IMG/VR virus record: IMGVR_UViG_3300038465_000068
Span: 1 to 64,000 of that record
Direction: 5' to 3' (one strand)
DNA length: 64,000 nt
Source: a virus
Each line of letters opens with the position of its first letter. Positions within the stretch are counted from its first letter, which is position 1. The notes beneath the pieces were generated by a model. It did no database searches, was not told the DNA's origin, and worked only from the letters and a program-made list of their open reading frames with translations. The position numbers and the translations under genes were made by a program. Below, piece by piece: positions 58,259 through 64,000 of the stretch.

Positions 58259-58570
58259 TTAGCCCTGCGTGATGGTGGCAGGCTCAAGGCTGGCCAGCAG
58301 CGCGGCAAAGTCCTTGGCCTGCTGTTCCAGCGTGGCGGGCTGCACGCGCTTGTCGAAATCGAATATGCCCTTGATTTGGCGGCCGACGAACGAACCGAGG
58401 CTGGGCGCTTCCAACATCGCGGCCCATACCTCTGGCGGCACGTTGAGATAGGCATAGAGGCAAGGCGACGAGGCGTATTTGAAAACGACGCGCAATTCCC
58501 GGCTCTCGGGGAAATAGACCGCGCTGGAAAGCTGGCTGCTGGCCTCGATGCGCTTGGCGAAGGTGTCCAT
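58259..58570 (-). CDS. KTSC-domain protein
   Basis: From the ATG at 58570 (103 residues). LSSAVYFPESRELRVVFK, then CLYAYLNVPPEVWAAML, matches the short KTSC domain that has a beta hairpin and is linked to RNA-related proteins. It is the first gene behind the leftward promoter of site 11. Confidence 0.7.
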   Translation of the reverse strand: MDTFAKRIEASSQLSSAVYFPESRELRVVFKYASSPCLYAYLNVPPEVWAAMLEAPSLGSFVGRQIKGIFDFDKRVQPATLEQQAKDFAALLASLEPATITQG

Positions 58571-58595
58571 GGTATTGTCCTGTTCGGGTTGGCCG

Positions 58596-58628
58596 ATTGC
58601 ATATAGGCCAATCCGTCCTATATGACAA
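58596..58628. promoter_or_regulatory. Bidirectional operator-promoter (site 11)
   Basis: AGGCC-AATCC-GTCCT (58605-58619). Leftward: -35 TTGTCA (58623-58628) and -10 TATATG (58600-58605), 17 apart. Rightward: -10 TATATG (58619-58624) with ATTGCA or TTGCAT as -35. One operator lies in both spacers and would control the KTSC gene and the 58650 gene together. Confidence 0.75.
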
Positions 58629-58649
58629 GGAACCGCAGAGGAGAAAACG

Positions 58650-58814
58650 ATGACCGACTTCGAGAAAATCCGCCAGCGCCGCGAAATTATCAAGCAGCAA
58701 ATACAGGCCCTCAAGGCCGAGGATCACGACCTCGGATGCGCCGAGGAGACCCTGAGACGACTCAGCCATACCGAGGTGGCCGTGCGCGCGCCGCTGGCCG
58801 TCGCCAAGGGATAG
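58650..58814 (+). CDS. Small helical protein, 54 residues
   Basis: Rightward gene with AGAGGAG before the ATG and a strong terminator after it. It is a charged helix pair (KIRQRREIIKQQIQALK). It is a one-gene operator-controlled unit, function unknown. Confidence 0.65.
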   Translation: MTDFEKIRQRREIIKQQIQALKAEDHDLGCAEETLRRLSHTEVAVRAPLAVAKG

Positions 58815-58882
58815 AATCAGCTTATAGGTGGAAACGGCACCCGGTCCCCTGATTGGTCGTGCCTCGCCAACGGCGATAACTT

Positions 58883-58908
58883 GGCCCGGAGCGATCCGGG
58901 CCTTTTTT
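58883..58908 (+). terminator. Rho-independent terminator, rightward
   Basis: A perfect 8-bp stem (GGCCCGGA with TCCGGGCC), loop GCGA, then six T residues. It ends the one-gene rightward unit. Confidence 0.92.
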
Positions 58909-58909
58909 C

Positions 58910-59086
58910 TTAGCCCGGGCCGCCGCTGAGATAGACAAGCCCGACGGCACAGCCGATTGCGATAGCGGTCGCGCCAGCAAAGCCAAAGATGGCCGACAGC
59001 ACCAAGCCAGCGCCCAGCATGTGCAGCGTGAACATAATAGCCAGCCAGATGGCCGCCCAGATCGCGACAGCTATCGCCTCGATCAT
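58910..59086 (-). CDS. Small membrane protein, 58 residues
   Basis: Two hydrophobic helices (AIAVAIWAAIWLAIMF and GATAIAIGCAVGLVYL) with a short loop. The ATG overlaps the upstream stop. Likely membrane protein of host takeover. Confidence 0.6.
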   Translation of the reverse strand: MIEAIAVAIWAAIWLAIMFTLHMLGAGLVLSAIFGFAGATAIAIGCAVGLVYLSGGPG

Positions 59087-59523
59087 GCCGTTTTCTCGGC
59101 AGCTTTATTTTTCTCGGCAACGCCTTCAAGCCGCGCCGCCTCGTGCCCGGCGCTGATGCGCGCCTGCTTCTCCAGTGCGAGACGGCTGGCCTCACTCTCG
59201 TCATGGAGTAGCTGCGCCTTCTCGACCAGCTTTTCCACATGCGGGCCTTGCGCGGCATGGCGTTCGTCAAGCTGACGCTCGGCCCACGCTTGCAGGCAAT
59301 CGAAGTCGCAAAAGTGGTGCTGGAGGATCACGTCATGCCGGTCATGGTGCGTAATGTCGATGTTGCCCAGCGTCGGGTGGGCGAGCACGTCCACGACCTC
59401 GGTGCCAGCCTTCACCGGGATGCGGACACCCTGCGCCATCAGGTGAAAGCTACGGCCTTCACCCTCGCTGATGTTCTTGCCGCAGTTCGGCGCGTCGCAG
59501 GTGATGACTTGTTCGCGTGCCAT
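59083..59523 (-). CDS. Zn-binding hypothetical protein, 146 residues
   Basis: From the ATG at 59523; the longer frame runs back into the RNA cluster. It has CDAPNCGKN at the start and HHFCDFDCLQAW later, so it may bind zinc, then a long charged coiled coil. It starts just after the non-coding block. Confidence 0.6.
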   Translation of the reverse strand: MAREQVITCDAPNCGKNISEGEGRSFHLMAQGVRIPVKAGTEVVDVLAHPTLGNIDITHHDRHDVILQHHFCDFDCLQAWAERQLDERHAAQGPHVEKLVEKAQLLHDESEASRLALEKQARISAGHEAARLEGVAEKNKAAEKTA

Positions 59524-59587
59524 TGGTGTCCCGCTCTGGAAAGTGATGCGGACAATCTGGCCTGATTTGGCTGGCCGAGCAAGTGGT

Positions 59588-59656
59588 GGACGGGCCGAGG
59601 AGTCGAACCTCGTTTCCCCGCGCCGATGGCGTGGGGCGCGTCCCGCCGCGCCCGCC
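59588..59656 (-). tRNA. tRNA-like element B, uncertain
   Basis: A perfect T-arm (CGAGG, loop TTCGACT, CCTCG) and a 7-bp acceptor (GGCGGGC with GCCCGTC, one G-U) are followed by C and an encoded ACCA. The D-loop is only 5 bases, the anticodon stem has a mismatch, and position 33 is not U. It may be a degenerate tRNA or the tRNA-like end of a longer RNA. It is not a normal tRNA by eye. Confidence 0.35.
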
Positions 59657-59880
59657 TTGAATTTCTGGTGCGGCGAACTTCGCCATTTCCACCCTGCGCG
59701 CGCTTCCGGCCGGATCATGCGCAAAGGCCCGCCTTGCGGCTGGCACCACCTCGTTGGTGGGCGCTCGACCATCTGCGCCTCCTCCGGTTTCCCGGCACCT
59801 GTTTGCCGCCTTCACGCAGCGGGTCTAAATCGGCGACACCAAACTGAAATAGTTGGCGGCTTTCTGTTGCCCGGAGGCCG
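59657..59880 (-). ncRNA. Structured non-coding segment downstream of tmRNA
   Basis: No credible gene lies here. Several hairpins can be read: CCACC-AACGA-GGTGG, GCC-GCAA-GGC, GGCGAA-G-TTCGCC. It links the tmRNA coding piece to tRNA-like element B. It may be processed RNA spacer or a separate structured RNA. Confidence 0.35.
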
Positions 59881-60155
59881 CCTGCACCGCGCATCAACGC
59901 CGTTAGGCGGCGATGCGGACTTCTTCGTTGTCGTTGACCTTTACGGTCCTGCTCGCCTTGGCTTGCGCCGTTTCGATCCGTATCCAGCCGTCGATCCTGT
60001 TTCGCCCCCGTGCGCCGCGCATAGGCATCGAACCTATCTCCCTGCCCAGCATGGCGGGGCCGCCTCACCTTGAGGCTTGTTCGCGGCTTGGTGGAGGCGG
60101 CGGGCATCGCATCCCGCGTCCGGTCAAGTCGTAATCGAAAACATCAGCTTGCAGT
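59881..60155 (-). ncRNA. ssrA: Two-piece, circularly permuted tmRNA
   Basis: The acceptor piece comes first (about 60155 to 60089) and ends in encoded A-CCA. The coding piece starts at 60009 with GGGGGCG. Its acceptor strand pairs with CGCCTCC (60093-60099), with a G-U at the third pair, the alanine identity element. GGATCGACGG follows as the conserved tmRNA box. The tag is at 59903-59938 and reads VNDNEEVRIAA, then a stop. The order (acceptor upstream of coding) is that of alphaproteobacterial permuted tmRNA. The T-loop of the acceptor piece is odd (8 bases). tmRNA rescues stalled ribosomes and tags the nascent protein for ClpXP-type proteolysis. The 3' edge is approximate. Confidence 0.8.
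60013..60087 (-). tRNA. tRNA-like element A within the tmRNA intervening segment
   Basis: This 75-base segment fills nearly the whole gap between the tmRNA pieces. It has a perfect T-arm (ATAGG, loop TTCGATG, CCTAT), a 6 of 7 bp acceptor (GCCGCGA with GCGCGGC) and a D-arm with GG in the loop. The anticodon loop would read GCCATGC, with CAT as anticodon, but position 33 is C, and no CCA follows. It is therefore tRNA-like rather than a proven tRNA. Confidence 0.4.
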
Positions 60156-60161
60156 TCGTGA

Positions 60162-60190
60162 GATATAGGACCGGATGGCCTATGCGTCAA
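60162..60190 (-). promoter_or_regulatory. Operator-promoter of the tmRNA (site 12)
   Basis: -35 TTGACG (60185-60190) and -10 TATATC (60162-60167), 17 bases apart, with AGGCC-ATCCG-GTCCT (60167-60181) in the spacer. The transcript would start near 60155, at the 5' end of the acceptor piece. It puts the tmRNA in the same regulon as the other operator genes. Confidence 0.8.
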
Positions 60191-60218
60191 TACCGAGGCT
60201 GGCGCGTTATACGCGGGT

Positions 60219-60282
60219 ACCTCGCTCGCCGGGCCGTTGTCATAAGCCCCCCAGCCCCTCGATGGCGGTGGACGAGCGAGGT
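60219..60282. repeat. 10-bp inverted repeat with G-rich loop
   Basis: ACCTCGCTCG (60219-60228) and CGAGCGAGGT (60273-60282) flank 44 bases that include a G-rich 14-mer (60245-60258, minus strand) also found in the hairpin loop near 2356. No convincing gene lies between 60191 and 60349. Confidence 0.6.
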
Positions 60283-60349
60283 TCATATCACCACAAATTC
60301 AAAGCCTTGGGATGACATGCACAAATCGGCATACGAAATATGCGCCGGA

Positions 60350-60421
60350 TTATGCGTCAGGCCGCTTTTGCCGACGGGTGCTGAATACCAGTAGCGCGAC
60401 GATGATCCAGAACGTGTGCAT
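60350..60421 (-). CDS. Possible 23-residue membrane peptide
   Basis: A short hydrophobic helix (HTFWIIVALLVFS) ending in a basic tail (RRQKR). The ribosome site is weak, so it is uncertain. Confidence 0.35.
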   Translation of the reverse strand: MHTFWIIVALLVFSTRRQKRPDA

Positions 60422-60475
60422 GACATTTCGCCCACCCAGAGGCCGTATAACGCGGGCCGGGCAGTTATCGGCACA

Positions 60476-60505
60476 AAGAAAAAGCCCGGCAGTTTCCCGC
60501 CGGGC
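60476..60505 (-). terminator. Rho-independent terminator, leftward
   Basis: A perfect 7-bp stem (GCCCGGC with GCCGGGC) with an 8-base loop, followed on the minus strand by TTTTTCTTT. It ends the head operon after the Ig-like gene. Confidence 0.9.
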
Positions 60506-60534
60506 CTTCTCTCCGATGTCCCACCCGCAAAAAC

Positions 60535-60837
60535 TTAGACGACGGTGATGGTGCCGGTCGTGTCCTCTGGATCGACGACAGCGCCAGCGAAATTGACGAC
60601 GTCGGCGTCGGTGTCGGGATAGGTGGTAGTCGCGGTCAGCGTGAAATCGCCGTCGGTCGTGCCAGCCACAAAAGCGCAGGTCATGCCGTCAGCGGCAGGC
60701 GACAGTGTCAAGGCGGCAGGCGGCGTGACCGACCAGACCGGCACAACGCCAGCAGGCAGCGGGCGCGAGACGCCATTAGCGTCGGCAAGAGCGAGGGTCG
60801 CCACATGGCTAGAGCCCTGAACGTAGTTATTCGTCAT
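60535..60837 (-). CDS. Ig-like (BIg2-type) small protein
   Basis: From the ATG at 60837 (100 residues). A beta sandwich pattern is seen (VWSVTPPAALTLSPA, then GDFTLTATTTYPD). BIg2-type domains decorate phage heads or tails; here it follows the head genes. Confidence 0.65.
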   Translation of the reverse strand: MTNNYVQGSSHVATLALADANGVSRPLPAGVVPVWSVTPPAALTLSPAADGMTCAFVAGTTDGDFTLTATTTYPDTDADVVNFAGAVVDPEDTTGTITVV

Positions 60838-60960
60838 GGTTATCATTCCCTGCCCGACGAAAATGAACCCAAAGCGGCGCGCGGGCGTCTCGCGACAAAG
60901 GGCTTTCAAAATCCTGCATAGGAAGCAGCGCATGGCGCGAACCTATGCCGAAAACCGGAT

Positions 60961-60975
60961 GGGACGCAATGTCCT
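60961..60975. promoter_or_regulatory. Operator copy (site 13)
   Basis: GGGAC-GCAAT-GTCCT, 9 of 10 half-site bases, upstream of the Ig-like gene and touching the stop of the gene before it. No strong promoter hexamers are positioned around it. Confidence 0.5.
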
Positions 60976-61198
60976 ATTCACCGCCTTCGCTGCCGTGGTT
61001 CTTGCAGCATGGCCCGCGCCACATGCCGCCAGTGATCCGGGCCCAGCCGCCCTTGGTGGCGTTGCTGCGCAGCACGATATAATCCGCGCCCTCGAATGTC
61101 TCCGTCACATGCCCACCGCACAGGTCGCAGGTCAGCACCATGCGAAGGTTCATCAGCGGCCCATCGGGATTGTAAATTGGACGGATGCTCTGGCCCAT
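60974..61198 (-). CDS. Zinc-binding small protein, 74 residues
   Basis: From the ATG at 61198 behind GGAGA. CDLCGGHV near residue 25 and CCKNHG at the end may bind zinc. Function unknown. Confidence 0.6.
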   Translation of the reverse strand: MGQSIRPIYNPDGPLMNLRMVLTCDLCGGHVTETFEGADYIVLRSNATKGGWARITGGMWRGPCCKNHGSEGGE

Positions 61199-61216
61199 CA
61201 GGCGGTCTCCGGCGAT

Positions 61217-61231
61217 AGGACAGCCCGTCCG
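61217..61231. promoter_or_regulatory. Operator copy (site 14)
   Basis: AGGAC-AGCCC-GTCCG, 9 of 10 half-site bases, 18 bp before the start of the zinc-protein gene and preceded by AT-rich -10-like TATCGC on the minus strand. Promoter strength looks weak. Confidence 0.5.
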
Positions 61232-61247
61232 GTTTTGCCCGGTCCCT

Positions 61248-62390
61248 TTATGACTGCTTTTGCTTCTCCCGCGCAATAGCGGCCTCGCGGTCGGTGATCT
61301 CCTCGTGCTGAATATCGTCGTCGTCGCCGATGTCATCCTCCTCCTCTTGGTCGATATAGGTGATGCAGCGGCAGTTCGGGTGCAGCGGCGGCGCGAGGAT
61401 GGGGCCAAAAGGCGTTTGGAAATAGCCGTCTAGCATGACGCCATCCGGGTTCATGTCGGGCACTTGCTCGCAGTATTCGCACAGCCTGTCGTCCGGCGTC
61501 ACCAGCCAGTAGCGCCGCGTGTCCTGCCCAGCCAGCAGGCCGTTATCCACAGCCTGTCGCCACGCAAGCTGCATCGCCGTGTTGGAGGCACGCATGGTCT
61601 CGGTGCGGGAGATTGTCTCGGCTCGATCCCTAATGGTGTTGTTGCGGTAGCGGTTGACCATGGTGGTGATCTGTTCGTCGGTCAGTTCGCGGTCGGCGTT
61701 GGGGCCAAGCGCGCGGTTGAGCGTCGGATCATGGCGGCGGTCGCGCCGAGCCCGGGTCAGCGCCGTGCGGTCCTTGTTCCGCAGCATGCGCTCGAAATTG
61801 TCCACAGCCGCAGCTTGGTTCTCGGTCAGGCCGAGGCTTTCGCGGATTTTGCGCGCTTGCTCATAGGGATGGCCGCCCATCTTGAAGGCGTCCTCGATCA
61901 CCCGGCGGATACCGTCGCGGGTGTCCTGCGAAACCTGTTGGATCAGGCCAAAGTCGTAATTGCGCAAGAATGTTGCGGCGTGGGGGTTTGTCAGGTTGAA
62001 GGACATACCAGCGCGCACGCCCAGAGTCCGTGCCGTGGTCTTGCGCCCGGCTTGGATAAACACGTCCTCCAGCGGCGTGGTCAGGCCCGGCTTGAGCGCA
62101 TCGGTCAGTTCGGCCTCGACGCCCAGCGCGCGCATCGCGCCAGCCACGTCGCCGCGCTCGATGGCGTCGCGCAGCATTTCCTCTTTGATGGTGTTGCGCA
62201 CGCGGCGCAGCGCCTCAAGGAAGGCAGCGGCAACGGTCGGCCCGGCCTTGTCGGCGATGGCCAGCAGCCAGTCTGGGTCCGGCGGCGGGGGTGGACCGTC
62301 CGCCTTGCTGATCGGCCGGTTCCAAGTTTGCCGGAGCGGCGCTGTCCCCAGCAGGCGTTGCCGGTGCTTACAGGCGCTAGGGACGATCAC
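61248..62390 (-). CDS. MuF-like minor head protein
   Basis: A 380-residue protein started by a GTG overlapping the portal stop. The C-terminal region (RYWLVTPDDRLCEYCEQ near residue 300, then HPNCRC about 340) is the Cys/His signature of the phage Mu gpF family, which is attached inside the head and needed for head completion. The end is acidic. Confidence 0.88.
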   Translation of the reverse strand: MIVPSACKHRQRLLGTAPLRQTWNRPISKADGPPPPPDPDWLLAIADKAGPTVAAAFLEALRRVRNTIKEEMLRDAIERGDVAGAMRALGVEAELTDALKPGLTTPLEDVFIQAGRKTTARTLGVRAGMSFNLTNPHAATFLRNYDFGLIQQVSQDTRDGIRRVIEDAFKMGGHPYEQARKIRESLGLTENQAAAVDNFERMLRNKDRTALTRARRDRRHDPTLNRALGPNADRELTDEQITTMVNRYRNNTIRDRAETISRTETMRASNTAMQLAWRQAVDNGLLAGQDTRRYWLVTPDDRLCEYCEQVPDMNPDGVMLDGYFQTPFGPILAPPLHPNCRCITYIDQEEEDDIGDDDDIQHEEITDREAAIAREKQKQS

Positions 62391-63871
62391 AGAGGCTTGC
62401 GCCTCCGGCGCTTGCCGACCGTGCCGCCCGCCGTGGAACCGCCGCCACCGCCTGCGGCTGTGCCACCAGAGGCCGGTTTCGCCCCGGGCATGCCGGGAGG
62501 CAGCTTTTCCTTGGCCTTGATCTCGGCCTCTTGGTTCTGCTGGTCCTGTTCCTGCCCGTCTGACACAGCGGTCGGATTGTCGGCGGCTGGCAGGCCAGCC
62601 TCCTCGCGCAGGTGGGCCTCCAGCGTATCGTCGGGAACCAGCGCGCCAGCGGTGGCGATGTCGGTGATGTACTGGCCAAGCTGCATCAGGTCCGACTTGG
62701 CGATGTCGCCGTGCGTGACCGTGACCTGCCCCTTCATGGCGTTGAGGCGCAGCAGTTCCGTCGCGCCGCGCTGGACCTCGCTGCTGATGATGTCGAGGTA
62801 GCCGATCACCGCGTTGTTGAACATTTCGGTCTTGTTCTGGGATTGCGCGCCGTGCCCGCCCATCCCGCCGCCACCGCCGTGCTGCTGACCCAGTGTGATG
62901 AAGTCGGCCATCATGCAGGCCGTCATGCCGTGGTCATAGCGTCCGATAATCTCGGTGGTGGCGAACTGGCGGCGGCCGCCGGTCGCCAGCAACTCGACCT
63001 TGAAAATGAGGTTCTTGTTGGCGTCATAGATCGCCGGGACGATCATGCCGCTTTGCTCGTTGTTGTTGACGAGATTGACCATTTCCTTGACGTAGGCCAG
63101 CGCGGCCTTGTCGTCCTCGCTGGCGTCTTTCTTGAACCACGCGGACGGCACCGTCACCACCGGCATGCCGCAGAGGTCGCGGCTCACGCCGATGGCCTCG
63201 ATCTGCTGCACGCGCTTTTTCAGATAATAATACTCGTACATCGACCGCAGGATGCTTCGGCCTTCCGGGTTGTTCTTGTACGGCGTGGTGCGGAAATGCA
63301 GGCACTTCGACAGCGGCACGTTCAACAGCGGGCCGCCGGTCGGCAATAGCTGCACCATGGAGATCGGATCGCCGTTTGGCTGAAACGTCCAGTGCAGCAG
63401 CGTCTCTTGCGCGCGCCCGGCGAACTTGCGCCAGCCCAGCTTGCCATCGGTGTACTGGGATCGCTGCGACGGGTCATCACCATCCGGCCCGCGCCGATAT
63501 TTGTAGACCACCTCGTAAACGCCAAAGCCGTATTGCAGGAACGACAGCGCGTCGGCCATGAAGTCGGCCCAGCTATGCTCCATGTCGGCAAAGCAGCTTT
63601 GAACGAAATCGGCGGCGTCCTCGTCCTCCTGCTTGCCATCGGTGACGGCCTTGACCCGGAACGGCACCGGGCGCAGCAGCATTTCGACAGCCATCAGGAT
63701 CGCGGAAATGATCGGGTCGTTGTCCCGCATTTCGCGCAGCATGAGCATGCCGCGACGGCCGATAAGGCTGCGCAGCCACTCCTCGCGGACATAGCCCGAG
63801 AATTGGCGCAGGCCGGTCGCGCCGAACTCCAGCACCGCGTCGCCGACTCCATACGGTTTCTTGCTGGCCAT
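62387..63871 (-). CDS. Portal protein, DUF935-like
   Basis: A 494-residue protein. MREMRDNDPIISAILMAVEMLL-type helices near residue 45, FLQYGFGVYEVVYKYR near 110 and HFRTTPYKNNPEGRSIL about 190 are the portal family pattern (DUF935/gp29-like). The C-terminus is Pro/Gly-rich. It forms the dodecameric DNA channel at the head vertex. It is followed directly by the MuF gene. Confidence 0.85.
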   Translation of the reverse strand: MASKKPYGVGDAVLEFGATGLRQFSGYVREEWLRSLIGRRGMLMLREMRDNDPIISAILMAVEMLLRPVPFRVKAVTDGKQEDEDAADFVQSCFADMEHSWADFMADALSFLQYGFGVYEVVYKYRRGPDGDDPSQRSQYTDGKLGWRKFAGRAQETLLHWTFQPNGDPISMVQLLPTGGPLLNVPLSKCLHFRTTPYKNNPEGRSILRSMYEYYYLKKRVQQIEAIGVSRDLCGMPVVTVPSAWFKKDASEDDKAALAYVKEMVNLVNNNEQSGMIVPAIYDANKNLIFKVELLATGGRRQFATTEIIGRYDHGMTACMMADFITLGQQHGGGGGMGGHGAQSQNKTEMFNNAVIGYLDIISSEVQRGATELLRLNAMKGQVTVTHGDIAKSDLMQLGQYITDIATAGALVPDDTLEAHLREEAGLPAADNPTAVSDGQEQDQQNQEAEIKAKEKLPPGMPGAKPASGGTAAGGGGGSTAGGTVGKRRRRKPL

Positions 63872-63900
63872 TTTACCCCTCGCCCCGATTCACCCGCACC

Positions 63901-64000
63901 CTACCGGATCACGAACGGATTGTCCTGTTGCAGGTCTTTGTTGGCCTTTCCGATCTCAAGCCCGGTGCCGTGGTCGACCGGCTCCTCGATGAAAGTCAGG
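63901..64000 (-). CDS. Terminase large subunit, C-terminal end (partial)
   Basis: The last 32 codons are in the window and end at 63901. They read acidic and end NPFVIR. The gene directly upstream of a portal is normally the terminase large subunit, so the name is by position; no motif is visible in this fragment. Confidence 0.5.
   Translation of the reverse strand, partial: LTFIEEPVDHGTGLEIGKANKDLQQDNPFVIR

Noticed and set aside
59715-60107. Minus-strand frame of 130 codons across the tmRNA
   Set aside because: The product is Arg/Gln-rich without family features, has no ribosome site, and covers the tmRNA pieces.
60065-60286. Minus-strand frame of 73 codons
   Set aside because: It runs through the tmRNA promoter and acceptor piece and has poor composition.
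63903-63917. Operator-like half-site GTCCT
   Set aside because: Only one half is good, and it is within the end of the terminase-like gene.
1-64000. Temperate-phage attachment site or integrase
   Set aside because: No tyrosine or serine recombinase and no att-like direct repeat was found in this window; absence here does not rule it out in the rest of the genome.

Overview
The window is a 64 kb piece of a large tailed (siphovirus-type) bacteriophage genome with high G+C. It holds a nearly complete virion gene set: a probable terminase C-terminus, DUF935-like portal, MuF head protein, XkdF-like protease, scaffold-like protein, major capsid protein, neck and connector proteins, tail tube, tail chaperone, tape measure, tip proteins and lysis genes. 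It also holds a recombination block and many small accessory genes; no ribosomal or chromosomal housekeeping gene is seen. An alphaproteobacterial host, probably a sphingomonad, is inferred from three things: a circularly permuted two-piece tmRNA of alphaproteobacterial type, its tag beginning (V)NDNE as I recall for sphingomonad tags, and gene-transfer-agent-like tail genes.

Layout. 1-8071 (minus): small regulators and Zn proteins, a DUF932 protein, a DUF1376 replication-type protein, a DNA methyltransferase, a RuvC-like resolvase and a Lys-rich GapR-like protein. 8143-14267 (plus): 5'-3' exonuclease, coiled-coil protein, RecT and several HNH-type genes, closed by a strong terminator. 14270-38278 (minus): lysis cassette (spanin pair, holin-like proteins, GH19 endolysin), tail tip, tape measure, tube, neck, fibre-like and capsid genes. 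38326-47053 (minus): about 30 small accessory genes, many under 60 codons, including a DUF7666-type protein with sixteen 27-bp repeats. 47057-51190: a regulatory hub with an outer-membrane beta-barrel protein and divergent operons. 51121-56325 (minus): a 1,735-residue multidomain polyvalent protein. 56441-60190: small genes and a 650-bp non-coding block with the tmRNA. 60350-64000 (minus): Ig-like protein, MuF, portal and terminase end.

How it works together. A 15-bp inverted repeat, AGGAC-N5-GTCCT, recurs at about 14 intergenic places. At seven of them it lies in the 17-bp spacer of a sigma70-type promoter (TTGnnn-N17-TATATN). These promoters drive the DUF932 gene, the beta-barrel gene, several small genes, a KTSC gene and the tmRNA. 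Four of the transcripts would start with the same short hairpin. A small HTH gene (50629) sits behind two tandem copies and is the best candidate regulator. The most unusual items are this regulon, the phage-borne permuted tmRNA with a tRNA-like fold in its intervening segment, and the polyvalent protein that joins two ADP-ribosyltransferase-like domains, an Acb1-like 2H phosphoesterase (anti-CBASS type) and a RelA/SpoT-like domain.
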